Shown one piece after another: positions 52,317 to 62,154 of a stretch of 64,000 nt of DNA. The first letter of the stretch is position 1, and each line of letters opens with the position of its first letter. The notes beneath the pieces are model-generated. The model saw only the letters and a program-made list of their open reading frames with translations, had not been told where the DNA came from and did no database searches. Origin of the DNA: JBCBSK01 sp965250105 (lineage in GTDB: Bacteria > Pseudomonadota > Alphaproteobacteria > Rhizobiales > Tepidamorphaceae); assembly GCA_965250105.1 (NCBI GenBank), contig OZ252290.1:868001-932000 (forward strand), read 5' to 3'. The position numbers and the translations under genes were made by a program.

Positions 52317-54578
52317 CTAAAGAGGGATGTCGTTCTGCTGGGCGAAGCTTGCAAGGTCGGCCCTGAGATCCGAGGCCCCGGCCTCGATGCGCTGGTCGAG
52401 CCAGCCGGTCAGCGTGCCGAGATCGAGCGCCAGAAGCATGCTCTTGACCGGGCCGACGGCGGCCGGCGCCATCGAGATGGCGCGAAAGCCGATGCCGAGC
52501 AGCGCCATGGCCTCGAGAGGCCGGCCGGCCATCTCGCCGCACAGCGTCGCCGGTTTGCCGTGCCGGTCGGCGGCCTCGACGATGCGACGCAGCGCGCGCA
52601 GGACCGGCACGCTGAGCGTGTCGAAACGGTCGGCGATGCGGGTATTGGTGCGGTCGAGCGCGAACAGGAATTGCACCAGATCGTTCGAGCCGACCGAGAC
52701 GAAATCGGCCTCCGTCAGCAATTCGTCGAGCTGCCACAACAGGCTCGGCACCTCGATCATAGCGCCGACCTGCACCGAGCGCGGCGGGACATGGCCGTGC
52801 TTGGCGGCCTGGGCGAGTTCGGCATCGACGATGCCGCGCGCCAGCCGGAACTCGGCGACGTCGGTGATCATCGGGAACATGATCCTGAGATCGGCGCCGG
52901 CGGCGGCGCGGATCAGCGCCCGCGTCTGGGTCTTGAGCAGGACCGGCCGGTCGAGCGCCAGGCGGATGGCCCTAAGCCCCATGGCCGGATTGTCCTCGTG
53001 CTGGAGCCGAAGATAGGGCAGCACCTTGTCGCCGCCGACATCCAGCGTGCGGAAGGTCACCGGCCGGTCGCCGGCGGCTTCGAGAACCTTCGTGTAGAGA
53101 TCCTGCTGCTCGCCGGTCTTGGGCAGCCGGGCCGACACCATGAACTGCAGTTCGGTGCGGAACAGGCCGATACCCTCGGCGCCAGCCTCCTGGATGTTCG
53201 GCAGGTCGATCAGCAGGCCGGCATTGAGCAGCAGCCTGACCGGAACGCCGTCGACGGTCACCGCCGGCGCGTCGCGCAGGGCGGCATAGCGCGCCTGGCG
53301 CCGGGCGCGCAGCCTGACCTTGTCGGCATAGGCCTTCTCGACATCGGCGGTCGGCCGCAGATGCACATCGCCCGACAGTCCGTCGACGATGATGGGATTG
53401 CCCGACCGCACCATGTCGAGAATGCCGGGCACCTGGCCGATCGCCGGAATGCCGAGCGCGCGGGCGACGATCGTCACATGGCTCGACGGCGAGCCTTCCT
53501 CAAGCACGACGCCGCGCAGCCGGTTGCGGTCATAGTCGAGCAGTTCCGCCGGTCCCATCGAGCGGGCGACGAGGACGACATTCCCGTCGTCGCCGATCTG
53601 GGCGGCCGGCCCGGTCCAGCCGACGAGTTCGCGCAACAGCCGGTTGGCGAGATCGTCGAGATCGTGCAGCCTCTCGCGCAGATAGGGATCGGTCTGACGC
53701 AGCATGCGGGCGCGGGTTTCGTTCTGCACCCGCTCGACGGCGGCCTCCGCCGTCAGACCCGACCGGATCGCCTCGCGAATGCGTCGCGCCCAGCCCTGGT
53801 CATGGGCGAACATGCGGTAGCTTTCGAGCACTTCGCGATGCTCGCCCATCATGCCGAGTTCGCCGCCCTCGATCAGCTGGTCGAGCGATGCCCGGAGCTT
53901 GCGGAGCGCCTCTTCCAGCCGGTCGAGCTCGACATCGGGATCCTCGGCGATGAGATGGGAGATGACGACGCGGGGCTCGTGCAGCACCGCATGGCCGAGC
54001 CCGAGGCCGTCGCTCAGGACGAAGCCACGGGCATGGAAGGGGCGCTGCAGCGCCAGAAGCGCGCTGGTCTGGGCGGTGCCTTCGAGCTGGCCGCTGCCGA
54101 TGATCTCGGCGAGCAGCATGCTGACGGTTTCGAGGGCCTCGAGTTCCTCGTCCTCATAAACCCGCCGGGTGCGGTTCTGGATGACGATGACGCCGAGCGT
54201 CTGGCCGCCACGCAGGACCGGCACGCCGAGGAAGGAATTGTAGATCTCCTCCCCGGTCTCGGGCTTGTAGGCGAAGCTCGGATGGTGCTGGGCATCAGCC
54301 AGGCGCAGCGGTTCGGCCTCCTGGCCGATTAGGCCAACCAAGCCCTCGCCGAGCCGCAGCGTGGTCTTGTGGACGGCTTCGGGCTTGAGGCCCTCGGTGG
54401 CGTAGAGCTCCAACATGCCGTCGGCGGTCAGGACATAGATCGAGCACACCTCGGCGACGAGATTCGCCGCTACGACGCTCGTGATCTTGTCCAGCCGCTC
54501 CTGGGGGCTGATGGGTGCCGCCATCAGCCCGCGCAAGCGCCGGAGCATAAGGCGCGGGCCGCCGCCAATACCCCGCAT
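52317..54578 (-). CDS. ptsP: Phosphoenolpyruvate-protein phosphotransferase PtsP (EI-Ntr)
   Basis: A 753-residue enzyme I of the nitrogen phosphotransferase system. A GAF sensor domain occupies about 20-160 (ADGMLELYATEGL, NSFLGVPVLRGGQTLGVIVI). The EI N-terminal domain follows, with the phosphorylated His in GSPSSHVTIVARALGIPA, then the PEP-binding barrel (DVGGDKVLPYL, GSNDLVQFLFALDRTN, CGEMAG). It passes phosphate from PEP to NPr and EIIA-Ntr, linking nitrogen and carbon status. Of several in-frame ATGs I choose the one with GGAGAG upstream, which gives the usual length. It lies 82 bases downstream of lysC. Confidence 0.94.
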   Translation of the reverse strand: MRGIGGGPRLMLRRLRGLMAAPISPQERLDKITSVVAANLVAEVCSIYVLTADGMLELYATEGLKPEAVHKTTLRLGEGLVGLIGQEAEPLRLADAQHHPSFAYKPETGEEIYNSFLGVPVLRGGQTLGVIVIQNRTRRVYEDEELEALETVSMLLAEIIGSGQLEGTAQTSALLALQRPFHARGFVLSDGLGLGHAVLHEPRVVISHLIAEDPDVELDRLEEALRKLRASLDQLIEGGELGMMGEHREVLESYRMFAHDQGWARRIREAIRSGLTAEAAVERVQNETRARMLRQTDPYLRERLHDLDDLANRLLRELVGWTGPAAQIGDDGNVVLVARSMGPAELLDYDRNRLRGVVLEEGSPSSHVTIVARALGIPAIGQVPGILDMVRSGNPIIVDGLSGDVHLRPTADVEKAYADKVRLRARRQARYAALRDAPAVTVDGVPVRLLLNAGLLIDLPNIQEAGAEGIGLFRTELQFMVSARLPKTGEQQDLYTKVLEAAGDRPVTFRTLDVGGDKVLPYLRLQHEDNPAMGLRAIRLALDRPVLLKTQTRALIRAAAGADLRIMFPMITDVAEFRLARGIVDAELAQAAKHGHVPPRSVQVGAMIEVPSLLWQLDELLTEADFVSVGSNDLVQFLFALDRTNTRIADRFDTLSVPVLRALRRIVEAADRHGKPATLCGEMAGRPLEAMALLGIGFRAISMAPAAVGPVKSMLLALDLGTLTGWLDQRIEAGASDLRADLASFAQQNDIPL

Positions 54579-54660
54579 CACGCTCTCCGCTCCCCGCATC
54601 AAGGATGGGCCGCGCGCCGGTGAGACGCGCGTTCGGCCCGTCTTGGCCGCCGACCTCCGT

Positions 54661-55914
54661 TTATGCTTGGTCCAGTCCGTATAGCGAATGCAGCGTTCTG
54701 ACCGCAAGTTCCGTGAACGCCGCATCGATCAGAACCGAGATCTTGATCTCGGAGGTGGTGATCGCGCGGATGTTGATGCCGCGCTCGGCGAGACCGCGGA
54801 ACGCCGCCGAGGCGACGCCGGCATGGCTGCGCATGCCGATGCCGATCACCGACACCTTGACCACGTCGGTGGCGCCTTCGAGCTTTTCGTAGCCGATCTC
54901 CGCGCGCTCGCTTTCGATCACGGCCAGCGCCTTTTCATATTCGCTTTCCGGCACGGTGAAGGTGATGTCGGTGAAGGCGCCGTCCTCGGAGACGTTCTGC
55001 ACGATCATGTCGACATTGATCGCGGCATCGGCCAGCGGGCCGAACACGCCGGCGGCGACGCCGGGCTTGTCCTGGACCCGGCGTAGGGTGATCTGGGCTT
55101 CGTCGCGCGAATAGGCGATGCCGGTGACGACGTTCTTTTCCACGATCTCATCCTCATCACAAATCAGCGTGCCGACCGGTTCGTTGTCGCGGCGCATGGC
55201 GATCGCGTCGGGATCGTCGAAGGACGAGCGCACGAAGGTGCGCACGCCATGCACCATGGCGAGCTCGACCGAGCGCACCTGCAGCACCTTGGCCCCGAGC
55301 GAGGCCATCTCCAGCATTTCCTCATGCGCGACCCGGTCGAGCCGGCGCGCCTTGGGCACGATCCGGGGATCGGTCGTGTAGACCCCGTCGACATCGGTAT
55401 AGATATCGCAGCGATCGGCGCCGATGGCGGCGGCAAGCGCCACGGCGCTCGTGTCCGACCCGCCTCGGCCGAGCGTCGCCACCCGATTGGCCGGCGTAAC
55501 GCCCTGAAAGCCGGCCACGACGGCGACATGGCCCTGGTCGAGGCGCTCGATCAGCGGGGCGGCGTCGATATCGGCGATGCGGGCCGCGCCATGCGCCTCA
55601 TTGGTGCGGATCGGCAACTGCCAACCGAGCCAGGAACGCGCCATCACGCCCATGTCCTGCAAGACGATCGACAACAGCCCCGCTGTCACCTGTTCGCCCG
55701 AGGCGACGACGACGTCATATTCGCGCGCGTCGTGCATGGCGGCCGCCTCGCGGGTCCAGGCGACGAGCTGGTTGGTCGCGCCCGCCATGGCCGATACCAC
55801 GACCGCGACCTGATGGCCGGCATCGGCCTCGCGTTTGACATGCCGCGCGACATTGCGGATGCGGTCGAGATCGGCGACGGATGTTCCGCCGAATTTTAGA
55901 ACGAGCCTGGACAT
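54661..55914 (-). CDS. lysC: Aspartate kinase
   Basis: A 417-residue monofunctional aspartate kinase, first step of the lysine, threonine, methionine and diaminopimelate pathway. The kinase domain starts MSRLVLKFGGTSVADLDRIR and has TLGRGGSDTSAVALAAAIGA and YTDVDGVYTTDPRIV. Two C-terminal ACT domains (about 265-400) should bind the feedback inhibitor lysine or threonine. It starts the lysC-ptsP-prfA-prmC series and is divergent from ubiG, as in related genomes. Confidence 0.95.
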   Translation of the reverse strand: MSRLVLKFGGTSVADLDRIRNVARHVKREADAGHQVAVVVSAMAGATNQLVAWTREAAAMHDAREYDVVVASGEQVTAGLLSIVLQDMGVMARSWLGWQLPIRTNEAHGAARIADIDAAPLIERLDQGHVAVVAGFQGVTPANRVATLGRGGSDTSAVALAAAIGADRCDIYTDVDGVYTTDPRIVPKARRLDRVAHEEMLEMASLGAKVLQVRSVELAMVHGVRTFVRSSFDDPDAIAMRRDNEPVGTLICDEDEIVEKNVVTGIAYSRDEAQITLRRVQDKPGVAAGVFGPLADAAINVDMIVQNVSEDGAFTDITFTVPESEYEKALAVIESERAEIGYEKLEGATDVVKVSVIGIGMRSHAGVASAAFRGLAERGINIRAITTSEIKISVLIDAAFTELAVRTLHSLYGLDQA

Positions 55915-56136
55915 GGCGGTAATGGTGGTGACGGCTGAGTGGCGTATCAGGTGATCTTGCGGACCGGGGCGGCGTAAGCACAAACGAGAGCTTGCGTCAT
56001 CAGCGCGCTTGCCCGACCCGTGAAGGCCCGCCTATTACCGGGAGTCAGGGGTGGTGACAACCTGCTCCGCACAGCCGCATGGCAAACCGCGGGCGTCGCG
56101 GACCGGCGCGACGAGAACCGCGACAAGGAGACAGCG

Positions 56137-56892
56137 ATGGCGGACAGCATGGAACGGACGACCGTCGATCAGGCTGAGGTCGAGAAATTCTCCGCCCTCG
56201 CCAGGGAATGGTGGAATCCCGCCGGCAAGTTCAAGACGCTGCACAAGTTCAACCCGGTGCGCCTACGCTATATCCGCGATCACGCGGCCGCCCATTTCGG
56301 CCGCGACCCGCGTGACGCGCGCTGTCTCGAGGGGCTGAAACTGCTCGATATCGGCTGCGGCGGCGGGCTTCTCTGCGAGCCGATGGCGCACCTCGGGGTA
56401 GAAGTGACGGGCGCCGACCCGACACCCGTCAATATCGAGGTGGCCCGGCTGCACGCCACCGAAAGCGGCCTCGACATCGACTACCGCGCCGAAACGGCCG
56501 AAGCCCTGCGCGATGCCGGCGAACGCTTCGACATCATCCTGAACATGGAGGTCGTCGAACATGTCGCCGATGTCGGGTTGTTCCTCGACGCCTGCGCCGA
56601 GATGGTCAAGCCCGGCGGCATGATGTTCGTGGCGACCCTGAACCGGACCATGAAATCCTTCGCGCTCGCCATTGTCGGCGCGGAATACGTGCTCGGCTGG
56701 CTGCCGCGTGGCACCCATGAATGGGACCGGTTCCTCAAGCCCGAGGAAGTGCGCGACCATCTGGCGCGCAACGGCTTGTCGCCGGCCGGCGAGACCGGCG
56801 TGTTCTACAATCTGTTGGCCGACGAATGGCGCCTCAGCCGCGACATGGACGTGAACTACATGCTGCACGCCACGCGTCCGAGCGCCGCCTGA
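56137..56892 (+). CDS. ubiG: Ubiquinone biosynthesis O-methyltransferase UbiG
   Basis: A 251-residue SAM-dependent enzyme performing both O-methylations in ubiquinone synthesis. EVEKFSALAREWWNPAGKF is the family start, LLDIGCGGGLLCEPMA the SAM-binding motif I, and LNRTMKSFALAIVGAEYVL the amphipathic membrane-contact region. The start is fixed by AAGGAG eight bases upstream. It is divergent from lysC. Confidence 0.95.
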   Translation: MADSMERTTVDQAEVEKFSALAREWWNPAGKFKTLHKFNPVRLRYIRDHAAAHFGRDPRDARCLEGLKLLDIGCGGGLLCEPMAHLGVEVTGADPTPVNIEVARLHATESGLDIDYRAETAEALRDAGERFDIILNMEVVEHVADVGLFLDACAEMVKPGGMMFVATLNRTMKSFALAIVGAEYVLGWLPRGTHEWDRFLKPEEVRDHLARNGLSPAGETGVFYNLLADEWRLSRDMDVNYMLHATRPSAA

Positions 56893-56938
56893 CGCCCGAA
56901 ATTCAGCGCATCCGCGCGGCGGAGATTGCCCCCCGCCG

Positions 56939-57508
56939 TCACATCTTGCGCGCGGCCAGCGCCATGGTCGTCATCATCATGCCGCTGAAGAAGAACTGGA
57001 TGCCGACCAGAAGGCCGATGGCCCAGACGGCACTCGCCGGCCAGCCGAACAGGATCAGCCCGCCGATGACGAGCGCCAGAATGCCGTTGAACAGGATCCA
57101 GCCCCAGTGTTCGCCAGGCCGGTAGCGGAAGGCGGCGATGATCAGCAAAATGCCCTCGGCCAGGAAGAAGGCGCTGAGGACCAGGGTCAGCGTGGCAATG
57201 CCCTCGATCGGGAACATCAACAATAGGCCACCCAGAACGACCGCCAGAAGCCCGGTCAGGACATGAAAGGCGAAACCGCGCCAGCCACGGCAGCTGAAGG
57301 CCTGGATGATCTGCGCGATGCCGCCGACGACGAACAGCGCGCCGAGAAGCAGTTCGAAGGCGAGCGTGGCCGCGAACGGCACGACGATCGCCAATATGCC
57401 GAATACGATCCACAAGATGCCCAGCGCCACCATCCAGCGCCAGTTCTTGCGCAAGGGTTCCAGATCGTCGTTTCCGGTGTCCTTCGGTTCAGCGGTCTGC
57501 TCGCTCAT
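56939..57508 (-). CDS. HdeD-family membrane protein
   Basis: A 189-residue inner-membrane protein with six helices in three similar pairs, each containing a GILxxVxGxxxL-like stretch (VALGILWIVFGILAIV, LTGLLAVVLGGLLLM, NGILALVIGGLILFG). HdeD of E. coli contributes to acid resistance at high cell density; homologues are general stress membrane proteins. MSEQTAEP is preceded by a GGGGGAG site. It is convergent with ubiG. Confidence 0.87.
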   Translation of the reverse strand: MSEQTAEPKDTGNDDLEPLRKNWRWMVALGILWIVFGILAIVVPFAATLAFELLLGALFVVGGIAQIIQAFSCRGWRGFAFHVLTGLLAVVLGGLLLMFPIEGIATLTLVLSAFFLAEGILLIIAAFRYRPGEHWGWILFNGILALVIGGLILFGWPASAVWAIGLLVGIQFFFSGMMMTTMALAARKM

Positions 57509-57691
57509 CACGGTGCTCCCCCCGTTCGAGATCCATCCGCGCGGATCACGCCCTTGGGCGCTTTGCCGGCATCCCGGTACCAACCATCATCTCCCGGGCG
57601 ATGCAAGTCCTAAGCGAAGCGGGTAACCGTTACCGCCCGAACCGGGAAAAGCGCACCTTGTGCACCTCGTGATCCGTGCTAAATAGATCAC

Positions 57692-58699
57692 ATGAGCAAA
57701 ACAAGTCTGTCCCTCGATCCCGCCATTCCGCTGACCGACAGCATTCCGGCCCTGATCGACAGCGAACTCGCCAATGCACTGGCCGCGCTGACCTCGGGCA
57801 ACCCGCCCGAGGACAAGGCCGTCTATGCCGCGCGCAAGACGATCAAGCGGCTTCGATCGATCGTCCGGCTGGCCCGGCCCGGCCTGGGCACCGAGCAGTT
57901 TCGCCTGTGGAACGCCGATCTGCGCGATCTCGGCCGGCTTCTGGCCGGGTCGCGCGACCGCGCCGCCCTTGTCGAAACGGCGATGGAACTGGCGAGCCGG
58001 GCGACCGGCCCCGACATGCCGTCGCGCGCCTCGGCGACCCGCATGATCCGGCTGACCCATGAGCATGGCCTGACGCTGGCCGGCGCGGCCGATACCGCCG
58101 ATGCGGCGCGGCAGGGCGCCGAAACGCTGGCCTCGCTGCGCGAGCGCGGTTTCACGTGGCGCAAGATGTCGGGCAAGCGGCTTCTGACCCGCAGCCTGTC
58201 GACGACCCATGGCCGCGGCCGGCTGCTGCTCGACCAGGCATTCGCGACCGACGACCCCGAGGCGCTTCACGAAGCGCGCAAGAGGGTCGTGCATCTGCGC
58301 TATCAGCTCGAAGCGCTGACCCGCGCCTGGCCGAAATACCTCAAGGCCTGGGTGCGCGAGTTGCAGGCGCTGCGCGAGCATATGGGCGATTTCAACGATC
58401 TCGCCAATCTCGAAGCGGCGCTTGCCGATCCCGCCTCGCCGCTCTACCGGACGCCGCGCCGCGACGATTGGCTGACGCTGTCGGCGGCCCGGCGCGCCGA
58501 TCTCAAGCATGAGGCGCGCGCCCTCGCCGACCGGCTGTTCGCCGAACGGACCGACGCCTTCACCGAGCGCATGGTCGGCTATTGGGAGGTGGCGCGCCGC
58601 GAGGACCGGCCGAACGCCATCACAGCGCTCGACGCCGACGAGGCGCTGCTGGCCCAGCCGCTCGACCTGTCGCGTAGCCAGGTCTTCGAGATCGGCTGA
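57692..58699 (+). CDS. CHAD domain protein
   Basis: A 335-residue all-helical protein with two four-helix CHAD repeats. It shows the conserved His/Arg/Lys pattern: AVYAARKTIKRLRSIVRL in the first half and ALHEARKRVVHLRYQLEAL in the second, then LREHMGDFNDLANLE. CHAD domains bind polyphosphate, and such proteins associate with polyphosphate granules. There is no CYTH triphosphatase domain or ppk gene next to it. It lies 219 bases before frmA on the same strand. Confidence 0.9.
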   Translation: MSKTSLSLDPAIPLTDSIPALIDSELANALAALTSGNPPEDKAVYAARKTIKRLRSIVRLARPGLGTEQFRLWNADLRDLGRLLAGSRDRAALVETAMELASRATGPDMPSRASATRMIRLTHEHGLTLAGAADTADAARQGAETLASLRERGFTWRKMSGKRLLTRSLSTTHGRGRLLLDQAFATDDPEALHEARKRVVHLRYQLEALTRAWPKYLKAWVRELQALREHMGDFNDLANLEAALADPASPLYRTPRRDDWLTLSAARRADLKHEARALADRLFAERTDAFTERMVGYWEVARREDRPNAITALDADEALLAQPLDLSRSQVFEIG

Positions 58700-58918
58700 C
58701 GGCTCCGCGCGACGGCATGACCGCCGCCGGCCTGACCCGGCCGGCACGCCGCGCGTGCCCGCCCCTTGCGCGCGGCCGGACCGGGCACGGTCTTTCTCCC
58801 GCCAATCGGTTGCATTTTTCGGTTGCGCCGGGCGCGCTCTCGGCCCACCCTTCGCCGCGACGCGCTCCGCCGGAGGCAATCGCAAGAGCAACCGCAAGAA
58901 ACAGATGGGAGAGACGCC

Positions 58919-60046
58919 ATGAAAGCCCGCGCCGCCGTTGCCTTCGAAGCCGGCAAAAAGCTTGAAATCGCCGAGGTCGATCTGGAAGGCCCGCGCGCCG
59001 GCGAGGTCCTGGTCGAGATCAAGGCGACCGGCATCTGCCATACCGACGATTTCACGCTGTCGGGCGCCGATCCGGAGGGGCTGTTTCCGGCGATCCTCGG
59101 CCATGAGGGCGCCGGCGTGGTGGTCGATACCGGCCCCGGCGTCACCAGCGTCTCGAAGGGCGATCACGTCATCCCGCTCTACACGCCGGAATGCCGGCAA
59201 TGCCCGTCCTGCCTGTCGCAGAAGACCAATCTGTGCACCGCGATCCGCGCCACCCAGGGCCAGGGGCTGATGCCCGACGGCACGTCGCGCTTTTCGATCG
59301 GCGGCGAGAAGCTGCACCACTATATGGGCACCTCGACCTTCTCGAACTTCACCGTCCTGCCCGAGATCGCGGTGGCCAAGATCCGCGAGGACGCCCCCTT
59401 CGACAAGGTCTGCTATATCGGCTGTGGCGTCACCACCGGCATCGGCGCGGTGATCAACACGGCCAAGGTCGAGCCGGGCGCCAAGGCGATCGTGTTCGGG
59501 CTTGGCGGCATCGGGCTGAACGTGATCCAGGGCCTGCGGCTGGTTGGCGCCGACATGATCATCGGGGTCGACCTGAACAACGGCAAGAAGGAATGGGGCG
59601 AGCGCTTCGGCATGACCCATTTCGTCAACCCGACCGAGATTGACGGGGATCTGACCGCGCATCTCGTCAACATGACGAAGACGCCGGCGGACCAGATCGG
59701 CGGCGCCGACTACACCTTCGACTGCACCGGCAATGTCGACGTCATGCGGACGGCCCTCGAAAGCTGCCATCGCGGCTGGGGCCAGTCGATCGTCATCGGC
59801 GTGGCGCCGGCGGGCGCGGAGATCGCCACCCGCCCCTTCCAGCTCGTCACCGGCCGTGTCTGGAAGGGCACCGCCTTCGGCGGCGCGCGCGGACGCACCG
59901 ACGTGCCGCAGATCGTCGACTGGTATATGGATGGCAAGATCGAGATCGACCCGATGATCACCCATCTCCTGCCGCTCGACCAGATCAATGACGGTTTCGA
60001 CCTGATGCATGGCGGCCAGTCGATCCGTTCGGTCGTGCAGTTCTGA
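58919..60046 (+). CDS. frmA: S-(hydroxymethyl)glutathione dehydrogenase (class III alcohol dehydrogenase)
   Basis: A 375-residue zinc alcohol dehydrogenase oxidising S-hydroxymethylglutathione, the formaldehyde adduct, and also reducing S-nitrosoglutathione. Catalytic-zinc ligands lie in TGICHTDDFTLSG, GHEGAGVV and the later GCGVTTGIGAV segment; the structural zinc Cys cluster is ECRQCPSCLSQKTNLC. NAD binds at FGLGGIGLNVIQG. The start has GGGAGAG upstream. A role in clearing formaldehyde from the demethylation locus at 31-41 kb is plausible. Usually an S-formylglutathione hydrolase gene follows; it does not here. Confidence 0.95.
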   Translation: MKARAAVAFEAGKKLEIAEVDLEGPRAGEVLVEIKATGICHTDDFTLSGADPEGLFPAILGHEGAGVVVDTGPGVTSVSKGDHVIPLYTPECRQCPSCLSQKTNLCTAIRATQGQGLMPDGTSRFSIGGEKLHHYMGTSTFSNFTVLPEIAVAKIREDAPFDKVCYIGCGVTTGIGAVINTAKVEPGAKAIVFGLGGIGLNVIQGLRLVGADMIIGVDLNNGKKEWGERFGMTHFVNPTEIDGDLTAHLVNMTKTPADQIGGADYTFDCTGNVDVMRTALESCHRGWGQSIVIGVAPAGAEIATRPFQLVTGRVWKGTAFGGARGRTDVPQIVDWYMDGKIEIDPMITHLLPLDQINDGFDLMHGGQSIRSVVQF

Positions 60047-60435
60047 GCAGCGCGCGCGCCTTTCCCGGCCTGGCGGTACTTCCGGAGCCACGGTCTTTTT
60101 GGACCCATTGACGCGGGCCGGCTGGCCGACGTCGAATGTTCGTAGGTGGCGCGAGGCCCTGTGCAAAAGGCTATGTGGCCGACGCATGCCTGACAGAACC
60201 AGCGCCGATCGGCCGGAGATATGATGCGGCCCACACCTGCGTTGGCGCGATTTCCCGGGCATTTGTCGGCAGGCCGCAGTCCATGTCATTTCCGTGACAT
60301 TGGGGCTTTGCAATCGGCCGGGGAGTTGCTAAGTAAGACTTACGGGCCGCGCTTTCGCGGCCCTTTCACGTCACCGGCAGGGAACATCCCTCGGCAGCCT
60401 TGATGAAGGTGTGCTGACGCCGGATGTCGCATTGG
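60047..60435. other. Intergenic region before tRNA-fMet with hairpin structures
   Basis: 389 bases without a supported protein gene. It contains TGTCATTTCCGTGACA (about 60280-60297, hairpin), the palindromic GTAAGACTTAC and a strong intrinsic-terminator-like hairpin at 60344-60366. A short non-coding transcript ending there is possible; otherwise the hairpin ends the frmA mRNA. Confidence 0.5.
60344..60366 (+). terminator. Intrinsic terminator-like hairpin
   Basis: GGGCCGCG, loop CTTT, CGCGGCCC followed by TTTC: an eight-base perfect stem with a short T run. It lies about 300 bases after frmA and 70 before the tRNA gene, so it ends either frmA or a small RNA. Confidence 0.7.
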
Positions 60436-60513
<78 letters not shown>

Positions 60514-60544
60514 CGATGTCAGCACCTCTGGTGCATTTGCTTGA

Positions 60545-60568
60545 ACCGCCCCTTGAGGGCGGTTTTTG
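60545..60568 (+). terminator. Intrinsic terminator of the tRNA-fMet gene
   Basis: ACCGCCC, loop CTTGA, GGGCGGT with the run TTTTT at 60563-60567: a seven-base perfect stem and T tract 32 bases after the tRNA. Confidence 0.85.
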
Positions 60569-60814
60569 CGTTTTTGGCCAAAGGTTTCTGCCTCTCCGGC
60601 GCTCAACGACTGTAGAACTCAGCTATCTTCAGCGTTGGTCGGGATTTTGCGGCCGGTGGCCAGGGACAGGATTGCCACTAGATCGCCTTCGAGCCACAAT
60701 TCGGCACGATCGCCGACGGCCGGTGAGTTTGTGACCCGTCACGGCCAATGGGACGATTTGGCTTGATTGCCCAGCGGAGGACTTCAGGCTCATCGTCACC
60801 GTGAGGGAGTGAAG

Positions 60815-61189
60815 ATGAGAATGAAACCCGGAAAGCACAAAGAGCCGGCCGACAAGGTCGTAAAGGACATTCGCCGTCGCCCCCGACGCCAGCATTCAAC
60901 TGAGGAGAAGATCCGCATCGTGCTGGAGGGCCTGCGGGGCGAGGACGGTATCGCCGATCCGTGCCGCCGCGAGGGGATCGCCCAGAGGCCCTACTGCAGC
61001 TGGTCCAAGGAATTCCTCGAAGCGGGCAAGCGGCACCTTGCCGGTTACGCAGCGCGCCAGGCCGCTGCGCCGGAAGTCAGGGATCTGCGGGCTGAGACCT
61101 CTGCCGTGAAGGAGGCGGTGGAGGATCTGACGCTTGAGAACCGGCTGCTCAAAAAAGCATGCATCGGGTGTGGGGGCGACGACGCATGA
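60815..61189 (+). CDS. IS3-family transposase OrfA
   Basis: A 124-residue protein with the helix-turn-helix of IS3 OrfA (ADKVVKDIRRRPRRQHSTEE, KIRIVLEGLRGEDGIADPCR) and a leucine-zipper-like C-terminal helix (LRAETSAVKEAVEDLTLENRLLKKA). The usual ELCRREGI reads DPCRREGI. It starts after GGGAG and ends four bases into orfB (ATGA); the A6G heptamer at 61151-61157 would give the OrfAB fusion by -1 frameshifting. OrfA looks complete, but the element cannot move because orfB is destroyed. Confidence 0.85.
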   Translation: MRMKPGKHKEPADKVVKDIRRRPRRQHSTEEKIRIVLEGLRGEDGIADPCRREGIAQRPYCSWSKEFLEAGKRHLAGYAARQAAAPEVRDLRAETSAVKEAVEDLTLENRLLKKACIGCGGDDA

Positions 61190-62070
61190 GATATCACGCA
61201 TCTGAGACACTAGAGATCATCCGCCTTGTCGAGCGGTCGCATCTACCGGTGAAGCGCACGCTGGACATGCTCGACACCCCGCGAACCACGTTCTATCGCT
61301 CGTATGACCGGCATCTGTCGCTCGGCGAGGCCGGGCTGGTGGATCGGCTATCTCGGCCCAGTTGGGTCTGGAACCGCATCCCTGATGCCGTGCGACGGCA
61401 GATCGTCGATCTGGCCCTGGACGAGCCCGAGCTATCGCCCGGGAGTTGGCCGTGCGGTTCACCGACACCGAGCGTTACTTCGTCTCCAAAGCCAGTGTTT
61501 ACAGGCTTCTGAAGGCCCAAGACCTGATCCCGAGCCTGGCCTACATCACCATCAAGGCAGTTGATGAGTTCCACGATGGAACCGTTCGACCGAACCAGCT
61601 TTGGCAAACCGGCTTCACCTATCTCAAGGTCACCGGCTGAGGATGGTTCTATCTCGGCACGCTTGATGACCACGGCCGGTATGTCATCGCGTAGCGGCTC
61701 TGCACGACGATGAGGGCGGACGATGTCACAGCCACCCTTGAAGATGCCCTCGTGGCATCGGGCTGCGACACGGCCGTCGTCGCCCCCAGGCCCCCGCCTC
61801 CTCTCCGACAATTCTGACAATGGCGGCGGTTACATCTCCGGCGATCTGGCCGACTGGCTGGAAGACCGTGGCATGAATCACGTCCGCGCGGCGCCAAATC
61901 ATCCTCAGACGCAAGGCAAGGTCGAACACTGGCACCATGAGAGCCTTGGCAACCTGACGCCCGCGGACGTCTACTTCGGCCGGGCCGAAACCACCCTCAG
62001 AAAAAGAAAGGAGATCAAACAGAAGACGATCGAACAACTCCGTTTGCTGCACCAGCAGAACGCGGCATAA
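61186..62070 (+). pseudogene. IS3-family transposase OrfB, inactivated
   Basis: The sequence follows the OrfB family (RYHASETLEIIRLVERSHLP, VWNRIPDAVRRQIVDLALDE) until about 61441, where one base is missing in the ELSPRELAVRF segment and the frame shifts. It continues as VRFTDTERYFVSKASVYRLL and NQLWQTGFTYLKV, where the first catalytic Asp of the DDE triad (WQTDFTYL) has become Gly. TGA at about 61638 and TAG at about 61693 replace Trp codons. The last third (LLSDNSDNGGGYISGDL, NHPQTQGKVEHWH) has lost about 35 residues before NLTPADVYFGR, including the final catalytic Glu region. It is clearly non-functional. Confidence 0.87.
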
Positions 62071-62154
62071 ACTCAACCATCAGGGAGCCACATCCTCCGA
62101 ATCCTCCGATATCGATCTCGCCACCATGGCCCAAATCATCCGACGACGGACACC

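Larger units (their letters stand above)
60732..62154 (+). mobile_element. Decayed IS3-family insertion sequence
   Basis: An IS3-type element of about 1.4 kb with orfA intact in frame and orfB broken. Putative imperfect terminal inverted repeats are 60732-60762 (TGACCCGTCACGG ... GACGATTTGG) and 62129-62154, whose complement reads GGTGTCCGTCGTCGGATGATTTGGG. Base composition and codon use differ from the genes to the left. The slippery A6G run at 61151-61157 near the end of orfA is the usual frameshift signal of the family. It lies just after the tRNA and its terminator. End positions are approximate. Confidence 0.75.

Noticed and set aside
57587..60313. Very long open frame on the minus strand opposite the CHAD and frmA genes
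   Set aside because: The plus-strand genes have clear family motifs. The opposite frame is a GC-bias shadow with no recognisable domain and runs across gene boundaries.
60815..62070. Active IS3 element
   Set aside because: OrfB has a frameshift, two stop codons in place of Trp, loss of the first DDE Asp and an internal deletion.
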